From Congregibacter litoralis KT71 (GTDB lineage: Bacteria > Pseudomonadota > Gammaproteobacteria > Pseudomonadales > Halieaceae): a stretch of 64,000 nucleotides of DNA. The stretch is taken from NCBI RefSeq assembly GCF_000153125.2, contig NZ_CM002299.1:248809-312808 (forward strand), read 5' to 3'. Positions 55,066 to 63,236 of the stretch are shown piece after piece (the first letter of the stretch is position 1; every line of letters begins with the position of its first letter). The position numbers and the translations under genes are program-made. The notes under the pieces are model-generated. The model had not been told where the DNA came from, made no database searches, and was given only the letters and a program-made list of their open reading frames with translations.

Positions 55066-56163
55066 ATGGCCACGGTAGCTTTTCGTCAATTCCGATGCGC
55101 CCTTACGGGCTTTTTAGCGCTGGGTGTTGCATCGATCATTTCTTCCGCCGATGCAGCTGATGCAGGTAAAGCGCCCATCGAAATACGCGTCGCGGTCCTG
55201 GTGAATTTCGAGGTCGGAGACGATCGGGGTGATGCCCCTGGTGAATTCCAGGCTTGGCGTGAGCGCGGGCTGGACAATCAGCCTCTGGACGAATGTTTTG
55301 ACCTGCCTTTCAGTACCCACGAAGCCTGCGTAGATCGCGAGAGCGGCCTGTTAGTCACCTTTACCGGCCTTACTCAGGATCGGGCCGCGGCCAGCGTCAT
55401 GGCCCTGGGTTTGGATGAGCGCTTCGACTTTTCCCATAGCTACTGGATCATTGGCGGTATCGCCGGTATCGACCCCGGCGATGGCACCTTGGGATCCGCC
55501 GTGTGGGGTAACTACGTGGTGAATGGCGACTGGGCCCACGAGATTGATGCCCGGGAGATGCCTGAGGACTGGAAGACCGGCTATTTCCCCTTTATGACCG
55601 GCGAGCCCTACCCCCAGCCCCGCGCCGATGACACGGGTAAGGTTTTTGCGCTGAACCAAAAGCTCGCCGCATGGGCCTATGAGGAGAGCGTCGGCGTCAA
55701 GCTCTTTGACAACGCCGCGGCGAAGGCCTTGCGCGACGAGTATCAGGGCTTTCCGCAGGCCCTTGCCCCACCGAAGATCATGCGTGGTGACAATCTCTCT
55801 GCCAGTACCTTCTGGCACGGGCGTTATCTCAACGAATGGGCCAACGACTGGGTCGCCTACTGGACCGAGGGTGACGGTGAGTTCGTGACCACCGCCGTTG
55901 AGGACAGCGGCATTCTCGAAGCCCTGCGCTTTCTGGATGGTGGCGGGCGTGTGGACTTTGACCGGATCATGCTGTTGCGCACGGCGAGTAATTTCTCCAT
56001 GCAGCCGCCCGGCATGACGGCCGTGGAAAGTCTCACACGGGAGACCGAGGGGTTCGGCGGCATGCTGCCCGCGGTGGAAAACCTCTGGCGGGTCGGCAGT
56101 AAGGTCGCAGGAACACTGATCGCAGATTGGGAGCAATACCGCACCACGCCGCCGGGCAATTGA
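55066..56163 (+). CDS. Purine nucleoside permease (NUP)-family secreted protein
   Basis: 365 residues: signal peptide (about 10-31, SADA) and one domain with the NUP family pattern: PIEIRVAVLVNFEVGDD, YWIIGGIAGIDPGDGTLGSAVW and GDWAHEIDAREMPEDW. NUP proteins were named after a yeast nucleoside transporter, and the fold resembles nucleoside phosphorylases. Here the only hydrophobic segment is the signal peptide, so transport is unlikely and a periplasmic nucleoside-binding or nucleosidase role is more reasonable. It lies between cpdA and parE, where enterics carry the esterase yqiA. Confidence 0.88.
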   Translation: MATVAFRQFRCALTGFLALGVASIISSADAADAGKAPIEIRVAVLVNFEVGDDRGDAPGEFQAWRERGLDNQPLDECFDLPFSTHEACVDRESGLLVTFTGLTQDRAAASVMALGLDERFDFSHSYWIIGGIAGIDPGDGTLGSAVWGNYVVNGDWAHEIDAREMPEDWKTGYFPFMTGEPYPQPRADDTGKVFALNQKLAAWAYEESVGVKLFDNAAAKALRDEYQGFPQALAPPKIMRGDNLSASTFWHGRYLNEWANDWVAYWTEGDGEFVTTAVEDSGILEALRFLDGGGRVDFDRIMLLRTASNFSMQPPGMTAVESLTRETEGFGGMLPAVENLWRVGSKVAGTLIADWEQYRTTPPGN

Positions 56164-56278
56164 GGCAGGAGCACGAGGGTAAAAGGTCGAATGACGCATC
56201 CGACCCCTTAAACCTCGGTGTTTGTGATCTTGCCGTGTACAATGCCGCGATCTTTTTCATCAGGCGATTATTACCGCA

Positions 56279-58165
56279 GTGAGCGATTACTCTTCTGACT
56301 CCATCGAGGTCCTCACGGGCCTGGAACCGGTGCGCAAGCGACCGGGAATGTATACCGACACCACGCGCCCCAACCATCTTGCCCAGGAGATTATCGACAA
56401 CAGTGTCGATGAAGCCCTGGCGGGTTTCGCCCGGCAGATAGACGTGATTCTTCATACTGATGGCTCTCTTTCCGCCTGTGATGATGGTCGTGGCATGCCT
56501 GTGGACATGCACCCTGAGCAGAAAAAACCCGGGGTCGAGGTGATTCTCAGCACCCTGCACGCCGGCGGTAAGTTCTCCAGCAAGAACTACCAGTTCAGCG
56601 GCGGACTCCACGGTGTGGGAGTCTCGGTGGTCAACGCCCTCTCAAAACAGCTCACGGTCACCATCCGTCGCGACGGCCAGGTGCATGAGATGAGCTTTGC
56701 CGGCGGCGAGAAAACATCGGAACTCAAGGTTATCGATAGCTGTGGTAAGCGGAACACGGGCACCATGGTGCGCTTTACACCGGATCCCCAGTATTTCGAC
56801 TCCATCAATTTTTCTGTACCCCGGCTGATGCACGTGCTGCGGGCAAAAGCGGTGTTGTGCCCGGGACTTCGCGTCACCTTTCTCGATGAAAAGAAAAACG
56901 AGAAAGAAGAGTGGTTTTACGAAGACGGCCTTACGGACTATCTGCTGTCTGCAACGGAAGGCTTTCCTACGGTCCCCGCGGCGCCTTTTACCGGTAGCTT
57001 TAGTGGCAGTACCGAGGCCGTTGACTGGGCCGTGCAGTGGTTACCCGAAGGCGGCGAGCTGATCACCGAATCCTACGTAAACCTTATTCCCACGGCGCAG
57101 GGCGGCACTCACGTAAACGGGCTGCGTACGGGCTTGCTGGATGCCATGCGCGAGTTTTGTGAGTTGCGCTCCCTGCTGCCGCGAGGCGTCAAGCTTGCTC
57201 CTGACGACATCTGGGAGCGCTGCAGCTATGTGCTCTCTTCCAAGTTAGAGGATCCGCAATTCTCCGGGCAGACCAAGGAGCGCCTCAGCTCCCGGGAAGC
57301 CGCTGCCTTTGTATCCGGTGTGGCAAAAGACGCTTTCAGTCTCTGGCTCAACCAGCATACCGGTGATGCGGAAGCATTGGCAGAGCTGTGTATCAATACG
57401 GCTCAGCGCCGTTTGCGCAGTGCCAAAAAGGTTGTGCGCAAAAAGGTTAGTGCCGGTCCTGCGCTCCCGGGCAAGCTCGCGGACTGCTCCGGAGAAGATA
57501 TCTCGCGTACGGAGCTGTTTTTAGTCGAAGGTGACTCTGCCGGAGGTAGTGCAAAGCAGGCCCGGGATCGCGAAACCCAGGCGATTCTGCCCCTGCGCGG
57601 CAAGATTCTGAACACCTGGGAGGTCGACTCCCAGGAGATTCTCGCCTCCCAGGAAGTACACAATATTTCCGTAGCGCTGGGCATTGATCCGGCAGATGAC
57701 GATCTCACGGGCCTGCGCTACGGCAAGGTCTGCATTCTCGCGGATGCGGATTCCGATGGCCTGCATATCGCGACGCTGATCTGCGCGCTGTTTGTGCGTC
57801 ATTTCCGCGCCCTGGTATCTGCAGGGCATGTGTATGTGGCGATGCCGCCGCTGTACCGGATCGATATCGGTAAAGAGGTCTTCTACGCGCTGGATGAGGG
57901 CGAGAAACAGGGCATTCTTGATCGTATCGAGGCCGAGAAAAAACGCGGCAAGGTGAACGTACAGCGTTTTAAGGGTCTGGGCGAGATGAATCCCTTGCAG
58001 CTGCGCGAAACAACCATGAGCGCTGATACGCGACGTCTGGTGCAGTTGCGTCTGGAAGCCGGTGACGAAACCAACGAAGTGCTGGATATGCTGCTGGCAA
58101 AAAAGCGCGCGGGAGACCGCAAGTCCTGGCTTGAGACCAAGGGCGACCTGGCGGAAGTTTTGTGA
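56279..58165 (+). CDS. parE: DNA topoisomerase IV subunit B
   Basis: 628 residues, type IIA topoisomerase ATPase subunit. GHKL ATP site: NSVDEALAGF, DDGRGMPVD and GGLHGVGVSVVNALS. The TOPRIM domain has EGDSAGGSAKQARDRETQAILPLRGKILN (in two parts) and DADSDGLHIATL. It lacks the extra segment of GyrB near the TOPRIM, and its length and ADSD context fit ParE. With ParC it decatenates replicated chromosomes. GTG start at 56279. parC is not in the window. Confidence 0.96.
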   Translation: MSDYSSDSIEVLTGLEPVRKRPGMYTDTTRPNHLAQEIIDNSVDEALAGFARQIDVILHTDGSLSACDDGRGMPVDMHPEQKKPGVEVILSTLHAGGKFSSKNYQFSGGLHGVGVSVVNALSKQLTVTIRRDGQVHEMSFAGGEKTSELKVIDSCGKRNTGTMVRFTPDPQYFDSINFSVPRLMHVLRAKAVLCPGLRVTFLDEKKNEKEEWFYEDGLTDYLLSATEGFPTVPAAPFTGSFSGSTEAVDWAVQWLPEGGELITESYVNLIPTAQGGTHVNGLRTGLLDAMREFCELRSLLPRGVKLAPDDIWERCSYVLSSKLEDPQFSGQTKERLSSREAAAFVSGVAKDAFSLWLNQHTGDAEALAELCINTAQRRLRSAKKVVRKKVSAGPALPGKLADCSGEDISRTELFLVEGDSAGGSAKQARDRETQAILPLRGKILNTWEVDSQEILASQEVHNISVALGIDPADDDLTGLRYGKVCILADADSDGLHIATLICALFVRHFRALVSAGHVYVAMPPLYRIDIGKEVFYALDEGEKQGILDRIEAEKKRGKVNVQRFKGLGEMNPLQLRETTMSADTRRLVQLRLEAGDETNEVLDMLLAKKRAGDRKSWLETKGDLAEVL

Positions 58166-58225
58166 GTGTAAATGTACGCATAATTCACTAATTTGAACTC
58201 ATATCTCTATAAAAACGAACGCAAA

Positions 58226-58252
58226 GGCCGCAAAAACGGGTGTTTTACGGCC
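58226..58252 (+). terminator. Possible terminator after parE
   Basis: Stem GGCCG (58226-58230) with CGGCC (58248-58252), extended by AAAA/TTTT pairs with one mismatch, followed by GCCATTCTTCTCC. It lies 60 bases past the stop. The following T tract is poor. The rest of 58253-58490 shows no gene or clear structure. Confidence 0.4.
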
Positions 58253-58490
58253 GCCATTCTTCTCCTCTACATCGGTCATAGCTCATACAGCATCGTTCTA
58301 TCCGCCTTGGTCTGAATGAAACATCACCCTCTTGGGATGATTACGCGCCGTCAGCGCAATCTCCAAAGCAGCGGTTACAAGATCGGCATGAGGTCTTGTG
58401 GTAATTGAAGATCCAACGATCAATGCGGTAACCATGGTCGCGCATCTGACCCTGCAATGTTCGACTGCCTGCAGATCCTATTGGCCGGTT

Positions 58491-58619
58491 GCGGCGAATA
58501 CGGGGATTAATCACGGCCTTATTCGCGGTGAATATGACGAATAAACACCGCAAATAGTGCGGCGAATAGACAAATGCGGCGAATACGGACTACAATAGCC
58601 GCAAAAGCTGCGGTGAATA
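58491..58619 (+). repeat. Array of GCGGYGAATA motifs in 17-bp phase upstream of fic
   Basis: Five direct copies of GCGG(C/T)GAATA start at 58491, 58525, 58559, 58576 and 58610. All spacings are multiples of 17 (34, 34, 17, 34). At the skipped 17-bp steps (58542 and 58593, less clearly 58508) lie inverted versions, CACCGCAAATA and AGCCGCAAAAG. The array therefore holds about eight phased units on alternating strands. It overlaps a promoter and ends three bases before the fic start. It looks like a cooperative operator. Confidence 0.75.
58567..58596 (+). promoter_or_regulatory. Sigma-70 promoter of fic, embedded in the repeat array
   Basis: TAGACA (58567-58572), 18-bp spacer, TACAAT (58591-58596). 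Two repeat copies overlap the -35 and spacer, and two units lie downstream of the -10. A start near 58603 leaves a leader of about 20 bases, where GGTGA inside the last repeat doubles as the ribosome site. Confidence 0.6.
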
Positions 58620-58622
58620 GCA

Positions 58623-59732
58623 ATGTGGATCTGGGAGCGGCCCGAGTGGCCTGACTTTACCTACGACATTAAAGCGGTGATGCCTCAGCTCCTCAAAGCT
58701 CACGGGGCGGAGAAGCGCCTTCTGGGCGTAATGGAGGGTCTGGGCTTTGACCTGCAGTCCCACGCGTATCTGCAGACCCTGATCCAAGACGTGGTGCAAA
58801 GCAGTGCCATTGAGGGTGAGCGCCTGGCGCCTGAGGACGTGCGCAGCTCGATCGCGCGGCGTCTGGGTATGGATGTTGGCGGCTTGCGACCGGTCAACCG
58901 CTCCGTTGAAGGCGTCGTGGAGATGATGGTGGATGCCACCCGCAACTACAGCGAGACGCTGACGGCCGAGCGAATATATGCCTGGCATGCCGCCCTGTTC
59001 CCTACGGGCCGCAGTGGAATGCAGGAGATCATCGTGGGCGCCTATCGAGACGATGCCAAAGGGCCTATGCAGGTGCTGTCAGGCCCCATGGGTCGCGAGA
59101 CGGTGCACTACGAGGCCCCGCCTGCGAATCGCCTCGAGACTGAAATGTCCGCATTCTTTCACTGGTTTGAGACCTCTCCCATCACTGACTTGGCGCAGGT
59201 CGCGATAGCGCACCTGTATTTTGTGACACTCCACCCCTTTGCCGATGGCAATGGGCGCATGGCACGCGCAATCGCGGACATGGCGCTGTCACGCTTTGAT
59301 GGATCAAGCCAACGGTTTTACAGCATGTCCGCTCAGATCCATGCGGAGAAGGATGATTACTACAACATGCTGGAAAGCACACAGCGCTGCAAAATTTCCG
59401 TAACGGACTGGGTGCTATGGTTTCTGGGGTGTTTTGAGCGCGCCGTCCATAACAGCGAGGCTGCACTGGAGACGACGATGAACCGACATCGCTTCTGGCA
59501 GGCGTGGGCAGCGATTGATCTGAACGAGCGTCAATCGAAGGTGCTTAATCGCATGCTCGGTGACAAGGGTCCTTGGGAGGGGAAGCTCACGACGAAGAAG
59601 TATGCGTCGTTGGTGAAAAAATCTGCCGACACCGCGCAGCGCGACATCAAGGACCTGGTGAACAAAGGAGTGCTGGTAAAGGATGACTCCGCCGGCGGGC
59701 GCTCGACCAGCTATCTGCTGGTGCCCGTGTAG
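58623..59732 (+). CDS. Fic-domain adenylyltransferase with winged-helix C-terminus
   Basis: 369 residues. The N-terminal DUF4172-like region (about 1-85) ends with SSAIEGE, which fits the inhibitory helix motif (S/T)xxxE(G/N) of class II Fic proteins, with Glu blocking the ATP gamma-phosphate. The Fic core (about 110-270) has the active motif HPFADGNGRMAR with the catalytic His. The C-terminus (about 300-369, LTTKKYASLVKKSADTAQRDIKDLVNKG) is a winged helix-turn-helix. Fic enzymes usually transfer AMP to protein hydroxyls. ATG 58623. It is a single gene preceded by the phased array, suggesting that it regulates itself. Confidence 0.92.
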   Translation: MWIWERPEWPDFTYDIKAVMPQLLKAHGAEKRLLGVMEGLGFDLQSHAYLQTLIQDVVQSSAIEGERLAPEDVRSSIARRLGMDVGGLRPVNRSVEGVVEMMVDATRNYSETLTAERIYAWHAALFPTGRSGMQEIIVGAYRDDAKGPMQVLSGPMGRETVHYEAPPANRLETEMSAFFHWFETSPITDLAQVAIAHLYFVTLHPFADGNGRMARAIADMALSRFDGSSQRFYSMSAQIHAEKDDYYNMLESTQRCKISVTDWVLWFLGCFERAVHNSEAALETTMNRHRFWQAWAAIDLNERQSKVLNRMLGDKGPWEGKLTTKKYASLVKKSADTAQRDIKDLVNKGVLVKDDSAGGRSTSYLLVPV

Positions 59733-60036
59733 GGCTGTCACGAAATCGCTATTGAGGCGCTTCTTTCCAGTCAGACGGCGCTTCCGCCTTTGATATCGAT
59801 AGCCGCCTCTGGAGGCTTTCTGCAAGAGTGAGCACTCCGGCCCTGACAAGTCTTGCCCCGCATATCCAGCTCCACTTTGGTTTGTTTCGCGACTAGTATG
59901 GAGTCACAAAGAGTTTGTGCGTGCGCGGCGCTGAAAACGACCCCGTTTAAAAAAGGCACCAATTTGGTCTCTTCAAGTGCCTTTGTGGCTGCGCTAAGAG
60001 AGCCGGGGAAGTATGCCCGCGGCTCATCGTTACTCT
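59733..60036. other. Gap between fic and the DUF3047 gene
   Basis: No secure gene. On the minus strand a frame of about 100 codons is open from near 60075 to 59774, with a protein-like stretch PRAYFPGSLSAATKALEE and VPFLNGVVFSAAHAQTLCD; the only initiators are GTG or TTG near 59962 and there is no ribosome site. It may be the decayed end of a gene or chance. No similarity was recognised. Confidence 0.3.
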
Positions 60037-61209
60037 TCAGAGCAAGCGGACGCTGCCCTTCGCTCCTTCAAGATGAATATCTGCGTAATCGCAGCTCCCC
60101 TCGATGCGTTGAAATATGCTGTTCGCAATAAACCACACCCGGGTGATGCGCGGGGGCGGCTCGCCCATGTACTTTTTGTAATCCTTATACAGATTACGAC
60201 GTTCATCCAGCCACTCCCCCAGGCCCTGCTTACCGCTACGCACTACGACGTGGTATTCGATCCCCTTCCAGTTTGGCAGGGGGCAGTCATAGCCATATCC
60301 CTCGGGCAGGGTGGCAGACCAGTAGTAGGTAATGTCGCGGCCGTTGTCGAACTCGACGGCAATGCTGAGGTAGTCGTGACTCGGCAGGGTGTCTTCGCGC
60401 AGCGTTGAGGGAAGCTTGTTCACACACCAGCGCCAGCGGATCTCGCTCTCCGGGGTCAGTGCCTGATCCACATCATGCTGGAGAATCCCCACATCTTTGT
60501 GGGTTCGACAGTGGATGCAGGGGGTCGAACCATCGCCACTGTGGCCCTCGCGGAATATTTCTGCGGGACCGACATGCCAAAGATACTTCCAGCCTTCTGG
60601 CGCGGTGTCACCCTGCTCGAGGCGCGCCAGTTCGTCGACTAGCCTGGGCTCCTTCCCCGTGCCCAGCAATGCGCGGAGCCCATCGGCAGCGCGCTCTGAC
60701 CAGACAATCACAAGGATGCGGAACAGGCCCTGATTGCCCTTGTAAACATCAGTGTCGGTAGTGAGCTCACCCTGAGGGGTCTGCCAGGTCGAGGGAAAAT
60801 AGTTACCGAAGTACAGGGGGCCGCCTTGGCTGGCTTTAAAGCTGTGGCTATCGCGGGTGCCGCGAAAAATCTCACCGGTATCGCCAGCGCGACACCAGAC
60901 TTGCAGGCTCGGTTGAAACTGAAGATCCAGGGCCTTGCTGGCAAAAACCTGCCCCGCCAGAAAGTAGCTGACGTCATCGCCTTCATCGACCGTCACACCG
61001 CTGTGGGTCCAGGGCGGTTGGTTTGCCGGCATGTCCAACCAGGCGGTCTGTTTGATGACCCCGGGTGCAATCCCCTGGAGCAGAGGATCCATTGCTTCGC
61101 GAAAGGCTTCAAGGTCCGGGGCAGGCGCCTGCTGTCCTTTCAGACGGCGGCCCGTGGCCCGTAGAAACAGCTGAGACGCAACGGAGAGATCGGTAAGCAG
61201 GCTTGGCAT
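60037..61209 (-). CDS. DUF3047 protein with an N-terminal beta-sandwich domain
   Basis: 390 residues without signal peptide. The C-terminal half (about 245-385) fits the DUF3047 family: IRWRWCVNKLP, EFDNGRDITYYWSATLPEGYGYDCPLPNW (in two parts), EYHVVVRSGKQGLGEW and PPRITRVWFIANSIF. The N-terminal half (about 50-175) begins TAWLDMPANQPPWTHSGVTVDEGDDVSYFLAG and resembles galactose-binding lectin-like (PA-IL type) beta sandwiches by pattern only. Most DUF3047 proteins are secreted single-domain proteins, so this fusion is unusual. Function unknown. GGAG lies upstream of the ATG. Confidence 0.82.
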   Translation of the reverse strand: MPSLLTDLSVASQLFLRATGRRLKGQQAPAPDLEAFREAMDPLLQGIAPGVIKQTAWLDMPANQPPWTHSGVTVDEGDDVSYFLAGQVFASKALDLQFQPSLQVWCRAGDTGEIFRGTRDSHSFKASQGGPLYFGNYFPSTWQTPQGELTTDTDVYKGNQGLFRILVIVWSERAADGLRALLGTGKEPRLVDELARLEQGDTAPEGWKYLWHVGPAEIFREGHSGDGSTPCIHCRTHKDVGILQHDVDQALTPESEIRWRWCVNKLPSTLREDTLPSHDYLSIAVEFDNGRDITYYWSATLPEGYGYDCPLPNWKGIEYHVVVRSGKQGLGEWLDERRNLYKDYKKYMGEPPPRITRVWFIANSIFQRIEGSCDYADIHLEGAKGSVRLL

Positions 61210-61309
61210 GGGTCACTCCTCAACACAGCTACGGTGTTTTTAGGATTGTGTTCGGTGCGCTAGTGTAGCCTTGTTGGGGATGCCACCGCTTTACCCAGGG
61301 GAATACCCT

Positions 61310-61651
61310 TTGAGAAAAACTGATAAGAAGCGTGAAAGAGATATTGTCGCGGCCCTTACCCGGGTCTGCGATGAAGCTTTGGACTCCAGCCCGGGCTTCG
61401 CCTGGATAACGCATTTTGTTGACTACGGGCGTTTTCCCGAATCCCTGGTGGTCGTCAGTGTTTTCAAAGGGGACGAGCAGTTGCGCAGGGCTCGCGCCTC
61501 AAAGGTCGATGAACGTTTATCGGCCTTGGTGAGTGCGGAATTGCGCGCTGTTGGCATTAGCCTCAGTGCCGGCTCGCCTCAAATTCGCTGCGATTCGGAA
61601 GAGGCCTGCGAGCGGGAGCATGGGGGAAACTGGCAGCTGCGCTATCGATGA
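61310..61651 (+). CDS. Conserved hypothetical protein, MRKTDKK type
   Basis: 113 residues. It starts LRKTDKKRERDIVAALTRVCDEAL and continues GFAWITHFVDYGRFPESLVVVSVF, a pattern known from short conserved proteins of gammaproteobacteria that are sometimes annotated as Fis-family regulators without evidence. No helix-turn-helix is obvious to me. The TTG at 61310 aligns with the usual N-terminus and has AGGGGA eight bases upstream. It is divergent from the DUF3047 gene. Confidence 0.8.
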   Translation: MRKTDKKRERDIVAALTRVCDEALDSSPGFAWITHFVDYGRFPESLVVVSVFKGDEQLRRARASKVDERLSALVSAELRAVGISLSAGSPQIRCDSEEACEREHGGNWQLRYR

Positions 61652-61786
61652 GGGTTCGCCTAATTGCCGGCAATAGGCTACTTTCGAGTCTGAGAAATAC
61701 TCAGCATATTTAAAAAACCATCGAAGGAAGCAGCTTCGCCGCGTAGGCAGCAGCTGCGGCAATAGATCCACAAGGAGAGAAGTTCT

Positions 61787-63211
61787 TTGAGTAAAAATCA
61801 TGAATCGAGAGTGACGGGGGTTTCTCTGGCTGCGTGGATACGGCCCCTGAGGGCCGGACTGATGGCAGCACTGTGTGCCTGTGTTTTGCCGGCGTCGGCC
61901 CAAACCCTGGATGATGAGGCGGTGGACTGGCTCCAGGCGTTTTTGAAAATCGACACTATAAATCCGCCGGGGAACGAGTCCCGAGCAGTAGATTTCTACT
62001 CCAAGATCCTTGATGCCGAGGGCATTGCCTGGAGTTCTGCTGAGAGTGCGCCCGGTCGCGGCAACATCTGGGCGCGCATTGAGGGCGGTGATGAGCCCGC
62101 TTTGATTCTCCTGCAGCACACGGATGTGGTTCCCGCGGATCCCAAGTACTGGACTACGGATCCCCTCTCCGGGGAAATTAGCGACGGCTTTATCTGGGGA
62201 CGTGGTGCCATCGATATGAAGGGAACGGGTATTACCCAGCTTGCGACCTTCTTGAGTCTCCACCGTGCAGGCAAGCCCCTGAATCGTGACGTGGTGTTTG
62301 TGGCGACCGCTGATGAAGAGGCCGGAGGGCTTTATGGCGCGGGCTGGCTGCTCAAAAATCATCCCGAGATTTTTGAGGGCGCGGGACTGCTTCTTAACGA
62401 GGGTGGTAGCGGCCGTCTGACTGCCAAGGGCGAAACCATATTCTCGGTGGAGCTGACACAGAAAGTGCCCGTATGGTTGCGGCTTACGGCCGTCGACAAG
62501 CCCGGGCATGGCTCCATGCCCTACCCCACGTCCTCGGTTACCCGCGTGGTTCAGGCCTTGGAGTTGGTGCGTACAAACCCCTTCCCCGCGCGGATCATTC
62601 CTCCCGTGGATGCCATGTTCCGCAGCATCGCTCAGAGTGCAGAGCCCGATTGGGTGCCTGCGTTTGAAGACATGGCCAAGGCGATCGAAGAGCCGGGGTT
62701 TCTGGAGCGTTTGCAGGGCTTTTCACCACCCATGCACGCCCTCACGCGGGATACCTGCTCTATTACCCGGATGTCGGCGTCCAACAAGATCAACGTTGTT
62801 CCCCCGGAGTCCTGGGGTGAGCTGGATTGCAGGATTCTTCCCGACAAACCCGTGGAAGAATTTGTAGAGGAGCTGCGAGAGCTGGTGGCGCCCAGCGGCG
62901 TGGAAGTGGAAGTGCTGATGGCGTTCTCGCCGGCGATTACCGATACCGGTTCGCGCCTTTACTCTGCCATTACCGATATCACTGCGGAGCGGCATCCGGG
63001 ATCGCGGGTGATGCCCTCGGTGTCAGCGGGTTTTACGGACAGCCACTTTACGCGGGATGCGGGCATCGCCAGCTACGGCTTTACGCCCACGGTGATACCC
63101 GAAGAAGAGATGGTGCGAATTCACGGCAACGACGAAAGGATCAGCGAGGCTGCCTTTCGTCGAGGAGTAGATGACCATCTGGCCATCATCGAAGCCGTGG
63201 TTTACGACTGA
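61787..63211 (+). CDS. Secreted M20-family metallopeptidase
   Basis: 474 residues: signal peptide (about 20-38, ASA-Q), then a dizinc peptidase with an inserted dimerisation domain. Metal and catalytic residues are in LLQHTDVVP (His 111, Asp 113), GRGAIDMKGTG, ATADEEAGG (catalytic and metal Glu) and the late HGNDERIS. It resembles the M20/M25/M40 carboxypeptidases and acylases, acting in the periplasm on peptides or acyl amino acids. TTG start at 61787 with AAGGAGAG upstream; no in-frame ATG fits before the signal. Confidence 0.93.
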   Translation: MSKNHESRVTGVSLAAWIRPLRAGLMAALCACVLPASAQTLDDEAVDWLQAFLKIDTINPPGNESRAVDFYSKILDAEGIAWSSAESAPGRGNIWARIEGGDEPALILLQHTDVVPADPKYWTTDPLSGEISDGFIWGRGAIDMKGTGITQLATFLSLHRAGKPLNRDVVFVATADEEAGGLYGAGWLLKNHPEIFEGAGLLLNEGGSGRLTAKGETIFSVELTQKVPVWLRLTAVDKPGHGSMPYPTSSVTRVVQALELVRTNPFPARIIPPVDAMFRSIAQSAEPDWVPAFEDMAKAIEEPGFLERLQGFSPPMHALTRDTCSITRMSASNKINVVPPESWGELDCRILPDKPVEEFVEELRELVAPSGVEVEVLMAFSPAITDTGSRLYSAITDITAERHPGSRVMPSVSAGFTDSHFTRDAGIASYGFTPTVIPEEEMVRIHGNDERISEAAFRRGVDDHLAIIEAVVYD

Positions 63212-63236
63212 GGTCTGTCGTTCTGGTGCGGAATGC

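Noticed and set aside
58491-58619. CRISPR array
   Set aside because: The units are only about ten bases, on both strands and phased at 17 bp, with no spacers of 25-40 bases and no cas genes.
59771-59962. Minus-strand small gene of 63 codons between fic and the DUF3047 gene
   Set aside because: Starts with GTG without a ribosome site and has no recognisable family; kept only as a note in the gap entry.
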